Below are positions 16,510 through 24,943 of a stretch of 64,000 nt of DNA, in pieces; within the stretch, counting starts at the first letter, position 1; every line of letters begins with the position of its first letter. The translations under genes were made by a program, and so were the position numbers. The notes below the pieces were generated by a model that worked only from the letters and a program-made list of their open reading frames with translations, ran no database searches and was not told the origin of the DNA. The stretch spans positions 744,001 through 808,000 of the forward strand of contig NZ_CP092430.2 of assembly GCF_022374935.2 (NCBI RefSeq). Reading direction: 5' to 3'. The stretch is from Mycolicibacter virginiensis. Its GTDB lineage: Bacteria; Actinomycetota; Actinomycetes; Mycobacteriales; Mycobacteriaceae.

Positions 16510-17032
16510 TCAGTCCTTTCGATCGGGTCGGTGCGCGTACAGATCGCGCAGGCAGGCGATTTCTGCTCCGTGATGGATGGCTTCACGGTGGATGTGCAAG
16601 ACCAGCTCCGCCATGGTGCGCTCGGCCCACGGCCCCTCCGCCGCACCGATGGGCCGGGCCAACGCGGACTCATCGAGGCCACGCACCCCGGCGATCCAGC
16701 CCGCGTAGGCGTCATCGAGCTGGCGCAGCGCGGTGGCGGCGTCGAGGGCGTAGGGCCAAGTCGTAGTCGGCCGGTGGCCCGCCGAAATGGTGGTGGTTGC
16801 GCATGGCGAACACGCCGATGATCACGTGCGCCATCCGCCAGGCGATGGTGGTGAACGGCGCCGGCTCGGGTGCCGGGAAGGCGAAGTCGATGCCGCCGCG
16901 GCGCACCGACCAGCAGCCGGCCACCGGCTCCCACAGGTACTCGTCGTCGGTGAGGCCGTCCAGGCGCGGTCGCAGTTGGTTCGTCCAGTGCCAGTCGAGC
17001 TGGTCGGCCAGCAAGTCACTCCAGGCGGGCAT
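16510..17032 (-). pseudogene. DinB-superfamily gene with a frameshift
   Basis: Translation from the ATG at 17032 gives a good DinB N-terminus (MPAWSDLLADQLDWHWTNQL ... WRMAHVIIGVFAMRNHHHFGGPPADYD) and then turns into Arg-rich nonsense. At base 16759 the frame shifts, and the other frame continues seamlessly to a TGA at 16510-16512. That tail reads WPYALDAATALRQLDDAY, then LHIHREAIHHGAEI and RDLYAHR, which is the expected C-terminus with its metal-binding His residues. One extra base (or two missing) explains it. It is either a recent pseudogene or a sequencing error. Confidence 0.78.
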
Positions 17033-17135
17033 GACCCGAGCCTGCCAGCCGCGTCCGACATTTGGCCACGCGCACCGAATGCCGCCGGTCGTCGAAAGGC
17101 TCCGCTCGGCGGGCGCGCATCCGTAGGTTTGTGTC

Positions 17136-20100
17136 ATGCGGATCCTCGACGTCGAATCGACCGAGAAGTTCGTCGGGCCGGCTGAAGCGCCCGTGCAGCT
17201 GGTCCGGGTCGACTACCGCGACGCCGAGGTGGTGACCCCGCTGCGGATCGACGGCGACGGGCTGGCCGGTGAGGCCCTAGCCGAGCCCGGAAGCGGTGTC
17301 GTCGAGGTGCCGGTGATCGTCGACGACCCGGTGCCGGGGCAACAACGGGCCGCCCAGGTCAACGGCAGCAGCTTCACGTTCACCGTCGCCGAACCCGGTT
17401 GGACGATGTTCATGATCGGCCACTTCCACTACGACCCGGTGTGGTGGAACACCCAGGCCAACTACACCAGCGTGTGGACCGAGAGCCCGCTCGGCGCGTG
17501 CCGGCAGACCAACGGCTTCGATCTGGTGCGCGGCCACCTGGACTGGGCCCGCGACAACCCCGAGTACAAGTTCGTCCTGGCCGAAGTCGACTACCTCAAA
17601 CCGTATTGGGACACCCACCCGCAGGACCGGGCCGAGCTGCGCCGGCTGATCGCCCAAGGCCGGGTCGAGGTGGTGGGCGGCACCTACAACGAGCCGTCGA
17701 CCAATCTCACCGACGCCGAGACCACGATCCGCAACCTGGTGGCCGGGATCGGCTTTCAGCGCGACATCATGGGTGCCGCACCGGCCACGGCCTGGCAGCT
17801 CGACGTGTTCGGGCACGATCCGCAGTTCCCCGGGCTGGTCGCCGACGCCGGACTGTCCTCCAGCGCCTGGGCGCGCGGGCCCTTTCATCAGTGGGGTCCG
17901 ATGGCCGATCGGGGCGATCCGCGCCGCATGCAGTTCGCCTCCGAGTTCGAATGGATCGCGCCGTCCGGGCGCGGCCTGCTGACCCACTACATGCCCGCGC
18001 ACTACGCGGCCGGCTGGTGGATGGATGCGAACACGACCCTGACCGCCGCCGAGGACGACGTCTACCGGTTGTTCACCGAGATGAAGAAGGTCGCCGCCAC
18101 CCGCAACGTGCTGCTGCCGGTGGGCACCGACTTCACCCCGCCGAACCGCTGGATCACCAAGATCCACCGGGACTGGAACGCCCGCTACACCTGGCCGAAG
18201 TTCGTCTGCGCCGTGCCGAGCGAGTTCTTCGCCGCAGTGCGCGCCGAACTGGACCAACGCGGCGCGTTCCCGTCTCCGCAGACCCGGGACATGAACCCGA
18301 TCTATACCGGCTGCCATGTCTCCTATATCGACACCAAGCAGGCCAACCGGGCCGCCGAGCAGGCGGTCCTGGGCGCCGAGCGTTTTGCGGTGTTCGCCGC
18401 GGCCCTCACGGGCGTGGACTATCCGGAGGCGGCACTGGCCAAGGCCTGGGCGCAACTGTCCTACGGCGCCCACCACGACGCCATCACCGGCTCGGAAGCC
18501 GACCAGGTCTATCTGGACCTGCTGACCGGCTGGCGCGACGCCTGGCAACTGGGCGCCGACATCCGCGACAACGCGCTGACGGTGCTGTCGGGTCTGGTCG
18601 ATACCGGCCCAGGCGACAGTGCAGTGGTGTGGAATCCGACGGCGCGCGACCGCACCGACATCGTCACCGTGCACCTAGAGACGCCGCTGTCGGGCGGGGC
18701 GCGCGTGGTCGCCCCCGACGGCACCGAACTGCCTGCCCACGTCGAAGACGGCGGCAGCACCGTCAGCTGGCTGGCCCGCAGCGTGCCGTCGCTGGGCTGG
18801 CAGGCCTACCGGCTTACGCCCACCGCGGACGCCGACGGCTGGCAACCGGTGGCCGGCACCCGCATCAGCAACGAGCGCCACCAGCTGTCCGCGGATCCGG
18901 ATCGCGGCGGTGGTATCACCTCGTGGCGCCACCAAGGCCGCGAAATGATCATCGAAGGGGGCCTCGGCAATCAGCTCGCCGTCTACGACGAATACCCGCG
19001 GCACCCGCAGTCCGGTGAGGGGCCGTGGCATCTGGTGCCCAGCGGCAACCTGTTCACCTCCGCGGTCGCGCGCGACGTGACGGTGCAGGCCTACCGCGGA
19101 CCGCTGGGGGAGCGGCTGGTGGTGTCCGGACGGATCCGCAACGTGCTGACCTACACCCAGACCCTGACGCTGTGGCGCGGCATCGACCGGGTGGACTGCT
19201 CCACCACCATCGATGAGTTCACCGGCGCCGACCACCTGCTGCGGCTGCGCTGGCCCTGCCCGGTGCCCGGCGCGCTGCCGGTCGCGGAGGTGGCCGACGC
19301 CGTCATCGGCCGCGGCTTCGGCCTGCTGCACGAGCCCAGCGGACGTTCGGTGGACACCGCACAGCACCCGCGGACCCTCGATACGCCCGCCAACCGCTGG
19401 TTCGGGCTGTCGGCCACCGCGCGGGTCAGCGTCGGCGACAGCAGCCGGGCGGTCTCGGTGGCCGAGGTGGTTACCGCCGGCGTGCCGGCACGCGAGTTGA
19501 TGGTCGCGCTGGTGCGGGCCGGGGTCACCGCCACCTGTTCGGACGCCGCCGGACCGCGTTACGGCAACCTCGACGTCGACTCCAACCTGCCCGACACCCG
19601 AATAGCGCTGGGCGGGCCGGACCGCAACGCCTTCACCCGGGCCGTGCTGGAAGCCGCCGAGCCGGCCTACACCACCGAGCTGCGACGCCAGCTCGACCGG
19701 CACGGCCGGGCCCGGGTGTGGGTGCCGGCCGAAAAACCCCTCACCGAGGCCTGGGTGCCCGGGGCGGACCTCACCGGCCCGCGCGCCCTGCCGGTGCTGG
19801 TGATCGCCGGCCGCGACGACGACACCTTGGTGGCCGAGATCGCCCGGGTGGCCGACGACCTGGCCGCCGCCGAGATCATGGTGGAGCAGGACGTGCGCGC
19901 CGAGATGGCGCCCTTCGAGGCGCGCACCGTCGCACTCATCAACCGCGGCATGCCCAGCTTCGCGGTGGACTCCGCGGGCACGCTGCACACCGCCCTGCTG
20001 CGATCCTGCACCAGCTGGCCGTCGGCGGCCTGGGAAGACGACCCGCGCCGCACCGCGCCCGACGGCAGCGCCTTTCAGCTGCAGCACTGGACGCACACCT

Positions 20101-21302
20101 TCGACTACGCGCTGGTGGCCGGCGACGGCGACTGGCGGCAGGTGGCGATGCCCGAGCGCAGTGCCGAATTCGCCGACCCGCTGCGGGCCGTGGCGGTGAC
20201 CGGGGGTGAAGGTCGGCTCCCGGCGCGCGGCTCGCTGCTGCGCATCGACCCCGCCGAGGGGGTGGGTCTGGGAGCGCTCAAGGCGGCCGGCAACCCGATG
20301 GCGCGCGGCAGCGTGCAGCCCGTCGACCCGAACACCGTCACGCTGCGTTTGGTCGAGGCCCGAGGCGCCGACGCCGCTGTCACACTGCGTAGCGACCTGG
20401 GCCCGGTGACCGTGTTAGGGCGGGCCGACCTGCTGGAGCAGCCGTGCGAGCACCCCGCGCCGGACCGGCTGCACGGCTACGAGATCGCCACCGTGACCGC
20501 TCGCCTCGATGTCGAAAACGTGCGCGCCGCTGGGTCATTGGGGCCCGAATCCGAGGCTGCCCAACCGCTCTACGCCCGCTATTGGCTGCACAATCGCGGG
20601 CCGGCGCCGCTGGGCGGTCTGCCGGTGACCCCGGCGCTGCACCCGCACCGAGTCGACGCGGACCCGGGCGCACTGCTGAACCTGGAGCTGACTGTGGCCA
20701 GTGACTGCGTCGACGCGACCCTGTCCGGTGCGGTGACGTGGCAGTGCCCGGCCGGCTGGGTGGTTGCGCCGGCTGAACAACCGGTGCGATTGGCGGCTGG
20801 GGAGCACGTGCGCATCCCGGTGCCGGTGACGGTTCCCGCCGACGCTGCTCCGGGGCTCTATCCGCTGCGCGTTCGACTCGATCTCTGCGGTGACGCGCCG
20901 CGGGCTTGGCGTCAGCCGGTCGAAGACGTGGCGGTGGTGCGCGTCGGCGATCCGGGCTCCGACCGGCTGCTGTATGTGGACGACCCGTCCGCGGTCGAAG
21001 TCACCGCCGGACGCTCTGCCCGGCTGACCGTCCTGGTCGGCACCGACGCGCATGCCGACCTGGCGGTCGAGGCCCACCTGATCAGCCCCTGGGGCACCTG
21101 GGACTGGGCCGGGCCGCCGGCGCGGGGTGCGGTGGTGCCGGCTGGTGGCCAGGTGGAGCTGAGCTTCGATGTCGCCCCGCCGGTGTGGGCGACACCGGGA
21201 AGCTGGTGGGCGCTGGTCCGGGTGGGCGGAGCGGGTGCGCTGGCCTATTCGACCGCGGTGCCACTGGCGGTACTGGCGCCCGTCACGGTGGGTGTCGACT
21301 GA
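17136..21302 (+). CDS. Alpha-mannosidase, glycoside hydrolase family 38
   Basis: This 1388-residue GH38 enzyme releases alpha-linked mannose. Zinc and catalytic motifs are visible: GHFHYDPVWWNTQ near residue 93, WQLDVFGHDPQFPGL with the nucleophile aspartate, and AHHDAITGSEADQVY. The C-terminal third is beta-rich. Near 1190-1270 it has an NEW3-like Ig module (LSGAVTWQCPAGWVV ... ADAAPGLYPLRVRLDL). No signal peptide is seen, so it is probably cytoplasmic. It is longer than the M. tuberculosis Rv0648 protein (1215 aa). Its stop overlaps the ATG of the sugar kinase (TGATG). Confidence 0.93.
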   Translation: MRILDVESTEKFVGPAEAPVQLVRVDYRDAEVVTPLRIDGDGLAGEALAEPGSGVVEVPVIVDDPVPGQQRAAQVNGSSFTFTVAEPGWTMFMIGHFHYDPVWWNTQANYTSVWTESPLGACRQTNGFDLVRGHLDWARDNPEYKFVLAEVDYLKPYWDTHPQDRAELRRLIAQGRVEVVGGTYNEPSTNLTDAETTIRNLVAGIGFQRDIMGAAPATAWQLDVFGHDPQFPGLVADAGLSSSAWARGPFHQWGPMADRGDPRRMQFASEFEWIAPSGRGLLTHYMPAHYAAGWWMDANTTLTAAEDDVYRLFTEMKKVAATRNVLLPVGTDFTPPNRWITKIHRDWNARYTWPKFVCAVPSEFFAAVRAELDQRGAFPSPQTRDMNPIYTGCHVSYIDTKQANRAAEQAVLGAERFAVFAAALTGVDYPEAALAKAWAQLSYGAHHDAITGSEADQVYLDLLTGWRDAWQLGADIRDNALTVLSGLVDTGPGDSAVVWNPTARDRTDIVTVHLETPLSGGARVVAPDGTELPAHVEDGGSTVSWLARSVPSLGWQAYRLTPTADADGWQPVAGTRISNERHQLSADPDRGGGITSWRHQGREMIIEGGLGNQLAVYDEYPRHPQSGEGPWHLVPSGNLFTSAVARDVTVQAYRGPLGERLVVSGRIRNVLTYTQTLTLWRGIDRVDCSTTIDEFTGADHLLRLRWPCPVPGALPVAEVADAVIGRGFGLLHEPSGRSVDTAQHPRTLDTPANRWFGLSATARVSVGDSSRAVSVAEVVTAGVPARELMVALVRAGVTATCSDAAGPRYGNLDVDSNLPDTRIALGGPDRNAFTRAVLEAAEPAYTTELRRQLDRHGRARVWVPAEKPLTEAWVPGADLTGPRALPVLVIAGRDDDTLVAEIARVADDLAAAEIMVEQDVRAEMAPFEARTVALINRGMPSFAVDSAGTLHTALLRSCTSWPSAAWEDDPRRTAPDGSAFQLQHWTHTFDYALVAGDGDWRQVAMPERSAEFADPLRAVAVTGGEGRLPARGSLLRIDPAEGVGLGALKAAGNPMARGSVQPVDPNTVTLRLVEARGADAAVTLRSDLGPVTVLGRADLLEQPCEHPAPDRLHGYEIATVTARLDVENVRAAGSLGPESEAAQPLYARYWLHNRGPAPLGGLPVTPALHPHRVDADPGALLNLELTVASDCVDATLSGAVTWQCPAGWVVAPAEQPVRLAAGEHVRIPVPVTVPADAAPGLYPLRVRLDLCGDAPRAWRQPVEDVAVVRVGDPGSDRLLYVDDPSAVEVTAGRSARLTVLVGTDAHADLAVEAHLISPWGTWDWAGPPARGAVVPAGGQVELSFDVAPPVWATPGSWWALVRVGGAGALAYSTAVPLAVLAPVTVGVD

Positions 21303-22216
21303 TGGCCGCGGTCCTCGCGCTGGATGTCGGTGGCACCAAGATCGCCGCCGGCCTGGTCGATCCGGACGGCTCCCTGACCTACGCTGCCACCCTGCCCACC
21401 CGGGCGGACCAGGGCACCGAGGTGGTGTGGGCGGTGGCGGCCGAGCTGATTGAGAACGCCCTGGAACGGGCCGGTGGGCGGGTGGCCGCCGTGGGCATCG
21501 GCTCGGCCGGACCGATCGACGTCAACGCCGGAACGGTCAGCCCGGTCAACATCGCGGGCTGGCGCGGATTCGCGCTGCGGGACCGGGTGGCCGCCGCGGT
21601 GCCCGGGGTTCCGGTCCGATTGGGCGGTGACGGCGTCTGTATGGCGCTCGGCGAATACCTGCACGGCGCCGGGCGCGGCACCCGATCCATGCTGGGCATG
21701 GTGGTCTCCACCGGCGTGGGCGGCGGTTTGGTGGTCGACGGCGCCCCGTTGCACGGCCGTACCGGCAACGCGGGCCACGTCGGGCACGTCATCGTCGATC
21801 CCGACGGCGAGCGGTGCCGCTGCGGTGGCCGCGGCTGCGTGGAGACCATCGCCTCCGGCCCGGCGATGGTGCGCTGGGCGCTGGCTAACGGTTGGACGCC
21901 GGAAGCATCTTCAGCAGACGCCAAGGCGCTGGCCGCAGCCGCCGACGCCGGTGACCCCGTGGCGCTGCGGGCTTTTCGGCGTGGCACCGACGCGCTGGCG
22001 GTGATGATCACCTCGGTGGCGGCGGTGTGCGACCTGGATCTGGTGGTGATCGGCGGGGGAGTCGCCCGCTCCGGTGCCTTGTTGTTCGGCCCGTTGCGGG
22101 CCGCGCTGGCCGAGCGTGCCGGGTTGGACTTCCTGGTCGGCCTGCAGGTGGTGCCCGCCGAACTCGGCGGCGACGCCGGGCTGGTGGGGGCGGCCGTGCT
22201 GGCCACCCTGGCCTGA
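21302..22216 (+). CDS. ROK-family sugar kinase
   Basis: This 304-residue protein has the N-terminal phosphate-binding motif LALDVGGTKIAAGLV. The ROK consensus with its zinc site follows (GRTGNAGHVGHVIV, then CRCGGRGCVETIASG), and the catalytic aspartate lies in the preceding sugar-binding region. It phosphorylates a hexose or N-acyl hexosamine. Coupling to the alpha-mannosidase suggests mannose or another sugar freed by that enzyme. It corresponds to M. tuberculosis Rv0650. The intervening fabD2 gene of that species is missing here. Confidence 0.9.
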   Translation: MAAVLALDVGGTKIAAGLVDPDGSLTYAATLPTRADQGTEVVWAVAAELIENALERAGGRVAAVGIGSAGPIDVNAGTVSPVNIAGWRGFALRDRVAAAVPGVPVRLGGDGVCMALGEYLHGAGRGTRSMLGMVVSTGVGGGLVVDGAPLHGRTGNAGHVGHVIVDPDGERCRCGGRGCVETIASGPAMVRWALANGWTPEASSADAKALAAAADAGDPVALRAFRRGTDALAVMITSVAAVCDLDLVVIGGGVARSGALLFGPLRAALAERAGLDFLVGLQVVPAELGGDAGLVGAAVLATLA

Positions 22217-22222
22217 CTCGGC

Positions 22223-22720
22223 TTAAGAGGTCTGCGTGGTCGCGTGGCTGGGGAGGGCGCAGATCGCGTCCAGACCGAAGACCCTGTTCAACCGGCCGAA
22301 GGCCAGCCAGGCTCCCAGCGACATCGTCAGTTCCACGGCCTCACGCTGGTCGTAGTGGGCCTGGAAGCGGGTCCAGAACTCGTCGTCCAAGCCGTGATGG
22401 TCGAGGACGTAGCGTTCCGCGTACTCCGCGGCCAGGCGTGCCCTGTCGTCCAGGCGGTCTGTCGTGCGCCACTGTTCTACTGCCTCGGCGAACTCTTCTT
22501 CCACCTTGGCGCCGTCGCGTTCCGTTCGCCAGTCCTGGCAGAACAGGCAGCCGTTCAACTGGGCTATGCGCAGTCGGGCGGCCTCGAACTCGCGCAGGCC
22601 CAGCGTCGAGTGGGCGTAGACAGCCAGGGAGAAGTTCGCCGCCGCGGGGCCGATCCCGGGGACAAGGGAACCCCAGACGTATTCGATGGCGTCTTGGCCC
22701 TCGGGGATGTCGATGTTCAC
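22223..22720 (-). CDS. Carboxymuconolactone decarboxylase/AhpD-like protein
   Basis: This 165-residue protein is helical and carries a CLFC redox pair in RIAQLNGCLFCQDWRTE, the typical AhpD-like position. A further match to the family follows (AAEYAERYVLDHHGLDDEFW and a late LTMSLGAWLAFGRLNRVFGL). Members are peroxidase adaptors or decarboxylases. It overlaps the stop region of the DapB-like gene by 4 bp, and the pair is probably one operon. Confidence 0.82.
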   Translation of the reverse strand: MNIDIPEGQDAIEYVWGSLVPGIGPAAANFSLAVYAHSTLGLREFEAARLRIAQLNGCLFCQDWRTERDGAKVEEEFAEAVEQWRTTDRLDDRARLAAEYAERYVLDHHGLDDEFWTRFQAHYDQREAVELTMSLGAWLAFGRLNRVFGLDAICALPSHATTQTS

Positions 22721-23808
22721 TTCGTGCCTCCGAAGGTTCGGCCGGGGATCCAGCGCAGCGGGACGTCGAGGGCGTCGTACAGTCCGGGTTCGGCGGCGAC
22801 CAGCCAGTCGATGGCGCCGACGATGCGGCCGACCGCGGTGGCGTTGCCGCCCTCGGAGCGGTTGCCGTTCTCGGTGGCCTCGACGGTCACCTCCACCCGG
22901 GGGCTGCCTTCGATGATGACGCGATGGGCGCCGTCGTCGCCGTCCGGCGGCTGCGGCCAGTCGGGCGCGCAGGCCGGATGAATACGGGTGACGTGTTCGA
23001 TAACGATGCGGGCCTCGCCGTCGACAATGCCCTGGACCTCGAACCGCACCGCGCCCTGGGTGCCCGCCTCGAAGTCGCCCATCGCGGCGGTCGTGACGGT
23101 GGTGTCCAGGGCGCGGCGTTCGACATGCTCACGTACGTCGTCCAGTTCGACGCCCAGCGCGCGGGCCATCAGCCGGATCTGCCCGCCCCACACCATCGAC
23201 GGGACGGTCGCCATCAGCATCGGCGGCTCGTAGTCGAGCGGGTGCCCCATGCCGACGAGGTGGCGGACGGAGTCCGGCTGGTCGTAGGTCGTGTAGTCGA
23301 AGATCTCCTGGCAGCGGATCCCGTCGACACGGGCGGCGAGCCCGCTGACGAGCAGCGGCAGGATGTCGTTGCCCCAGCCGGGATCGATGCCGGACACGAA
23401 CAGCGAGCCGCCGCCGTCGGCGATGGCCTTCTCGACGGGTTCGCGCACTTCGGGCGGGGCGCTCCGGTGGTCGTACAGCGCATAGAGGGATGGTGTGACG
23501 ACCGCAGCACCGGCGCGGATCGCGCGGCAGATGTCGGCGAGGGCGTCGTCGGGGCGGATGTCGCCGGAGGCGGCGTAGACGACGGCGCGCGGGCCTGCGG
23601 CGAGCGCGGCTTCGACGTCATCGGTGGCGGCGACGCCGAGCGTGCGGTCGAGTCCACCGAGATCGCCCGCGTCGCGGCCCACCTTGGCCGGGTCGTGAAC
23701 GATGACGTGGGCGAGTTCGAGTGCGGGGTGGGCGTCGACGGCGCGGATGGCCAGCCGTCCGACGTTCCCGGTGCCCCAGATGAGGGTGGGGATAGTGTCG
23801 CTCATCAC
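22717..23808 (-). CDS. DapB-like NAD(P)-dependent reductase
   Basis: This 363-residue protein starts with a Rossmann motif (PTLIWGTGNVGRLAIRAV) and follows the mycobacterial dihydrodipicolinate-reductase-like family, which also includes amino-acid dehydrogenases such as 2,4-diaminopentanoate dehydrogenase. The true dapB gene of lysine synthesis is shorter, so this is a paralogue of unknown substrate. Coupling with the AhpD-like protein, and the HxlR regulator just upstream, point to an inducible catabolic or detoxification role. Confidence 0.8.
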   Translation of the reverse strand: MMSDTIPTLIWGTGNVGRLAIRAVDAHPALELAHVIVHDPAKVGRDAGDLGGLDRTLGVAATDDVEAALAAGPRAVVYAASGDIRPDDALADICRAIRAGAAVVTPSLYALYDHRSAPPEVREPVEKAIADGGGSLFVSGIDPGWGNDILPLLVSGLAARVDGIRCQEIFDYTTYDQPDSVRHLVGMGHPLDYEPPMLMATVPSMVWGGQIRLMARALGVELDDVREHVERRALDTTVTTAAMGDFEAGTQGAVRFEVQGIVDGEARIVIEHVTRIHPACAPDWPQPPDGDDGAHRVIIEGSPRVEVTVEATENGNRSEGGNATAVGRIVGAIDWLVAAEPGLYDALDVPLRWIPGRTFGGTK

Positions 23809-23849
23809 AGGAGCCTAGCAAGCGATTGGTTGGTCACTGGAGCGCGGAG

Positions 23850-24173
23850 TCAGCGCGAAAGGTGGACGCGACCCCACTCGCACAGCTGGCCCAGTACCGG
23901 GGCCAACGTCTTTCCGTATTCGGAGATCGAATAGTGCACGCAGGGCGGCACGGTGCCGGCGTCGTGGCGCTCGATGATCCCGTCGGCGACGAGCTCGTGC
24001 AGATGGCGGATGAGCATTCGTTCGGTGATGCCCGGGATGCTGCGACGTAGCTCCGCGGTGCGCAGGGGTCCGTCGGCCAGTCGCCACAGGATGGTGCCCT
24101 TCCAACGGCCGTTGATGACCGACAACGCGGCGTCGATCGGGCAGTCACTGACGATTGTCTTCGATGCCGCCAC
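23850..24173 (-). CDS. HxlR-family transcriptional regulator
   Basis: This 107-residue winged-helix protein has the HxlR pattern: CPIDAALSVINGRWKGTILWRLADGPLRTAELRRSIPGITERMLIRHLHELVADGIIERHDA, with the lone N-terminal cysteine (Cys10) typical of thiol- or aldehyde-sensing members. It is divergent from a DUF1772-like membrane protein. The shared 70-bp gap holds inverted repeats that are probably its operator. It may also control the downstream DapB-like and AhpD-like genes. Confidence 0.88.
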   Translation of the reverse strand: MAASKTIVSDCPIDAALSVINGRWKGTILWRLADGPLRTAELRRSIPGITERMLIRHLHELVADGIIERHDAGTVPPCVHYSISEYGKTLAPVLGQLCEWGRVHLSR

Positions 24174-24184
24174 CAGCGCTCCTT

Positions 24185-24224
24185 ATGCTGACTAATTTGT
24201 CAGTACCTTGTTTTTTGTCAGCAT
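24185..24224. promoter_or_regulatory. Probable HxlR operator: nested inverted repeats
   Basis: ATGCTGAC (24185-24192) and GTCAGCAT (24217-24224) are perfect inverted copies. Inside them, CTGACTAATTTGTCAG (24188-24203) is itself a near-perfect 16-bp palindrome centred on AATT. All copies share the GTCAG half-site, so two overlapping dimer sites are possible. The block lies between the divergent HxlR and membrane-protein genes. Confidence 0.7.
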
Positions 24225-24243
24225 AGCTATCACAGTCGATTGT

Positions 24244-24684
24244 GTGAAGCAGATTCTGGAGATAATTGCGCTGATGGCGGTCGGGAGCCTGGTGGGTTCG
24301 GAGTTCGCGGTGGCGGCGTTTCTTCGTCCGATCCTCGGGCGCCTGCCCGACGAGGCCTTCTGGGCTGCCCGCGGTGACGGCGCCGGGTTGCTGGGGAAGG
24401 TGATGCCGTTCTGGTACCTGACCTCATTCGCGCTGCTGGTGGGTGTCGCCGTGGTCGCGGGCTCGCAGCGCTGGATCGTCGGTGTCGGCGCAGGCCTGAT
24501 GGTGGCCGTCGTGCTGCTGTCGGTACTGGTGCTGGTCCCGATCAACAACAAGATCGCGGCGTGGCGCACCGTCGACGAGGGGTCCCGGACGCTGGCCGCG
24601 CGCTGGGATCGGCTGCACTGGTTGCGCGTGGCGATGCTGGTGGTGGTCTTCGTGTTGCTCGCGATCGGCGTCGTGAATGCCTAG
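24244..24684 (+). CDS. DUF1772-like four-helix membrane protein
   Basis: This 146-residue protein has four hydrophobic segments: residues about 3-25, 50-70, 75-98 and 122-144. A short loop with PRL- and DE-type residues follows the first helix. The layout fits the DUF1772/anthrone-oxygenase-like family. The GTG at 24244 was preferred over an earlier TTG because the earlier part overlaps the operator. Its divergence from HxlR suggests induction by the same signal. The function is unknown. Confidence 0.65.
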   Translation: MKQILEIIALMAVGSLVGSEFAVAAFLRPILGRLPDEAFWAARGDGAGLLGKVMPFWYLTSFALLVGVAVVAGSQRWIVGVGAGLMVAVVLLSVLVLVPINNKIAAWRTVDEGSRTLAARWDRLHWLRVAMLVVVFVLLAIGVVNA

Positions 24685-24710
24685 CGGCCGCCGGGCCGGT
24701 GAGCGCCGTT

Positions 24711-24740
24711 TTGGCTGATCGGCCCTCGTCACGCTATGGT
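24711..24740 (+). promoter_or_regulatory. Promoter of the rplJ-rplL operon
   Basis: TTGGCT (24711-24716) and TATGGT (24735-24740) are spaced by 18 bp, a good sigma-A-type pair with a TANNNT -10. Transcription from about 24747 would give a leader of nearly 200 nt before rplJ. Confidence 0.6.
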
Positions 24741-24754
24741 GTGTGGCGATCCAC

Positions 24755-24890
24755 CAAAGACCGTCGGTCACCGAGCAATCGGTTGAAGGTCCGGGAGCAT
24801 CCCGGCGGCCCACGCAGGAGGACGAGGCACCGGCACCGCCGGCACACAGTGTGACGCCCCGACCGCATCCTGCGTCGGGGCGTTCGTTAT
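24755..24890 (+). promoter_or_regulatory. L10 ribosomal-protein leader with attenuator-like hairpin
   Basis: The transcribed 5' region of rplJ holds a structured element rich in GGTC, GGAG and CCGGCGGCCC segments, as expected for the L10(L12)4 autoregulatory leader. It is followed at 24856-24881 by a strong hairpin. The hairpin has arms GCCCCGA and TCGGGGC, one bulge, an inner CGCA/TGCG and a TCC loop. A T-containing stretch (GTTCGTTATTT) follows, so the hairpin could act as an attenuator. The leader family assignment is from position and general shape. Confidence 0.6.
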
Positions 24891-24943
24891 TTCCCGGGTG
24901 GAGCAAAACTTGAGACAACAACAGCGACACCGAGGAGGTATGC

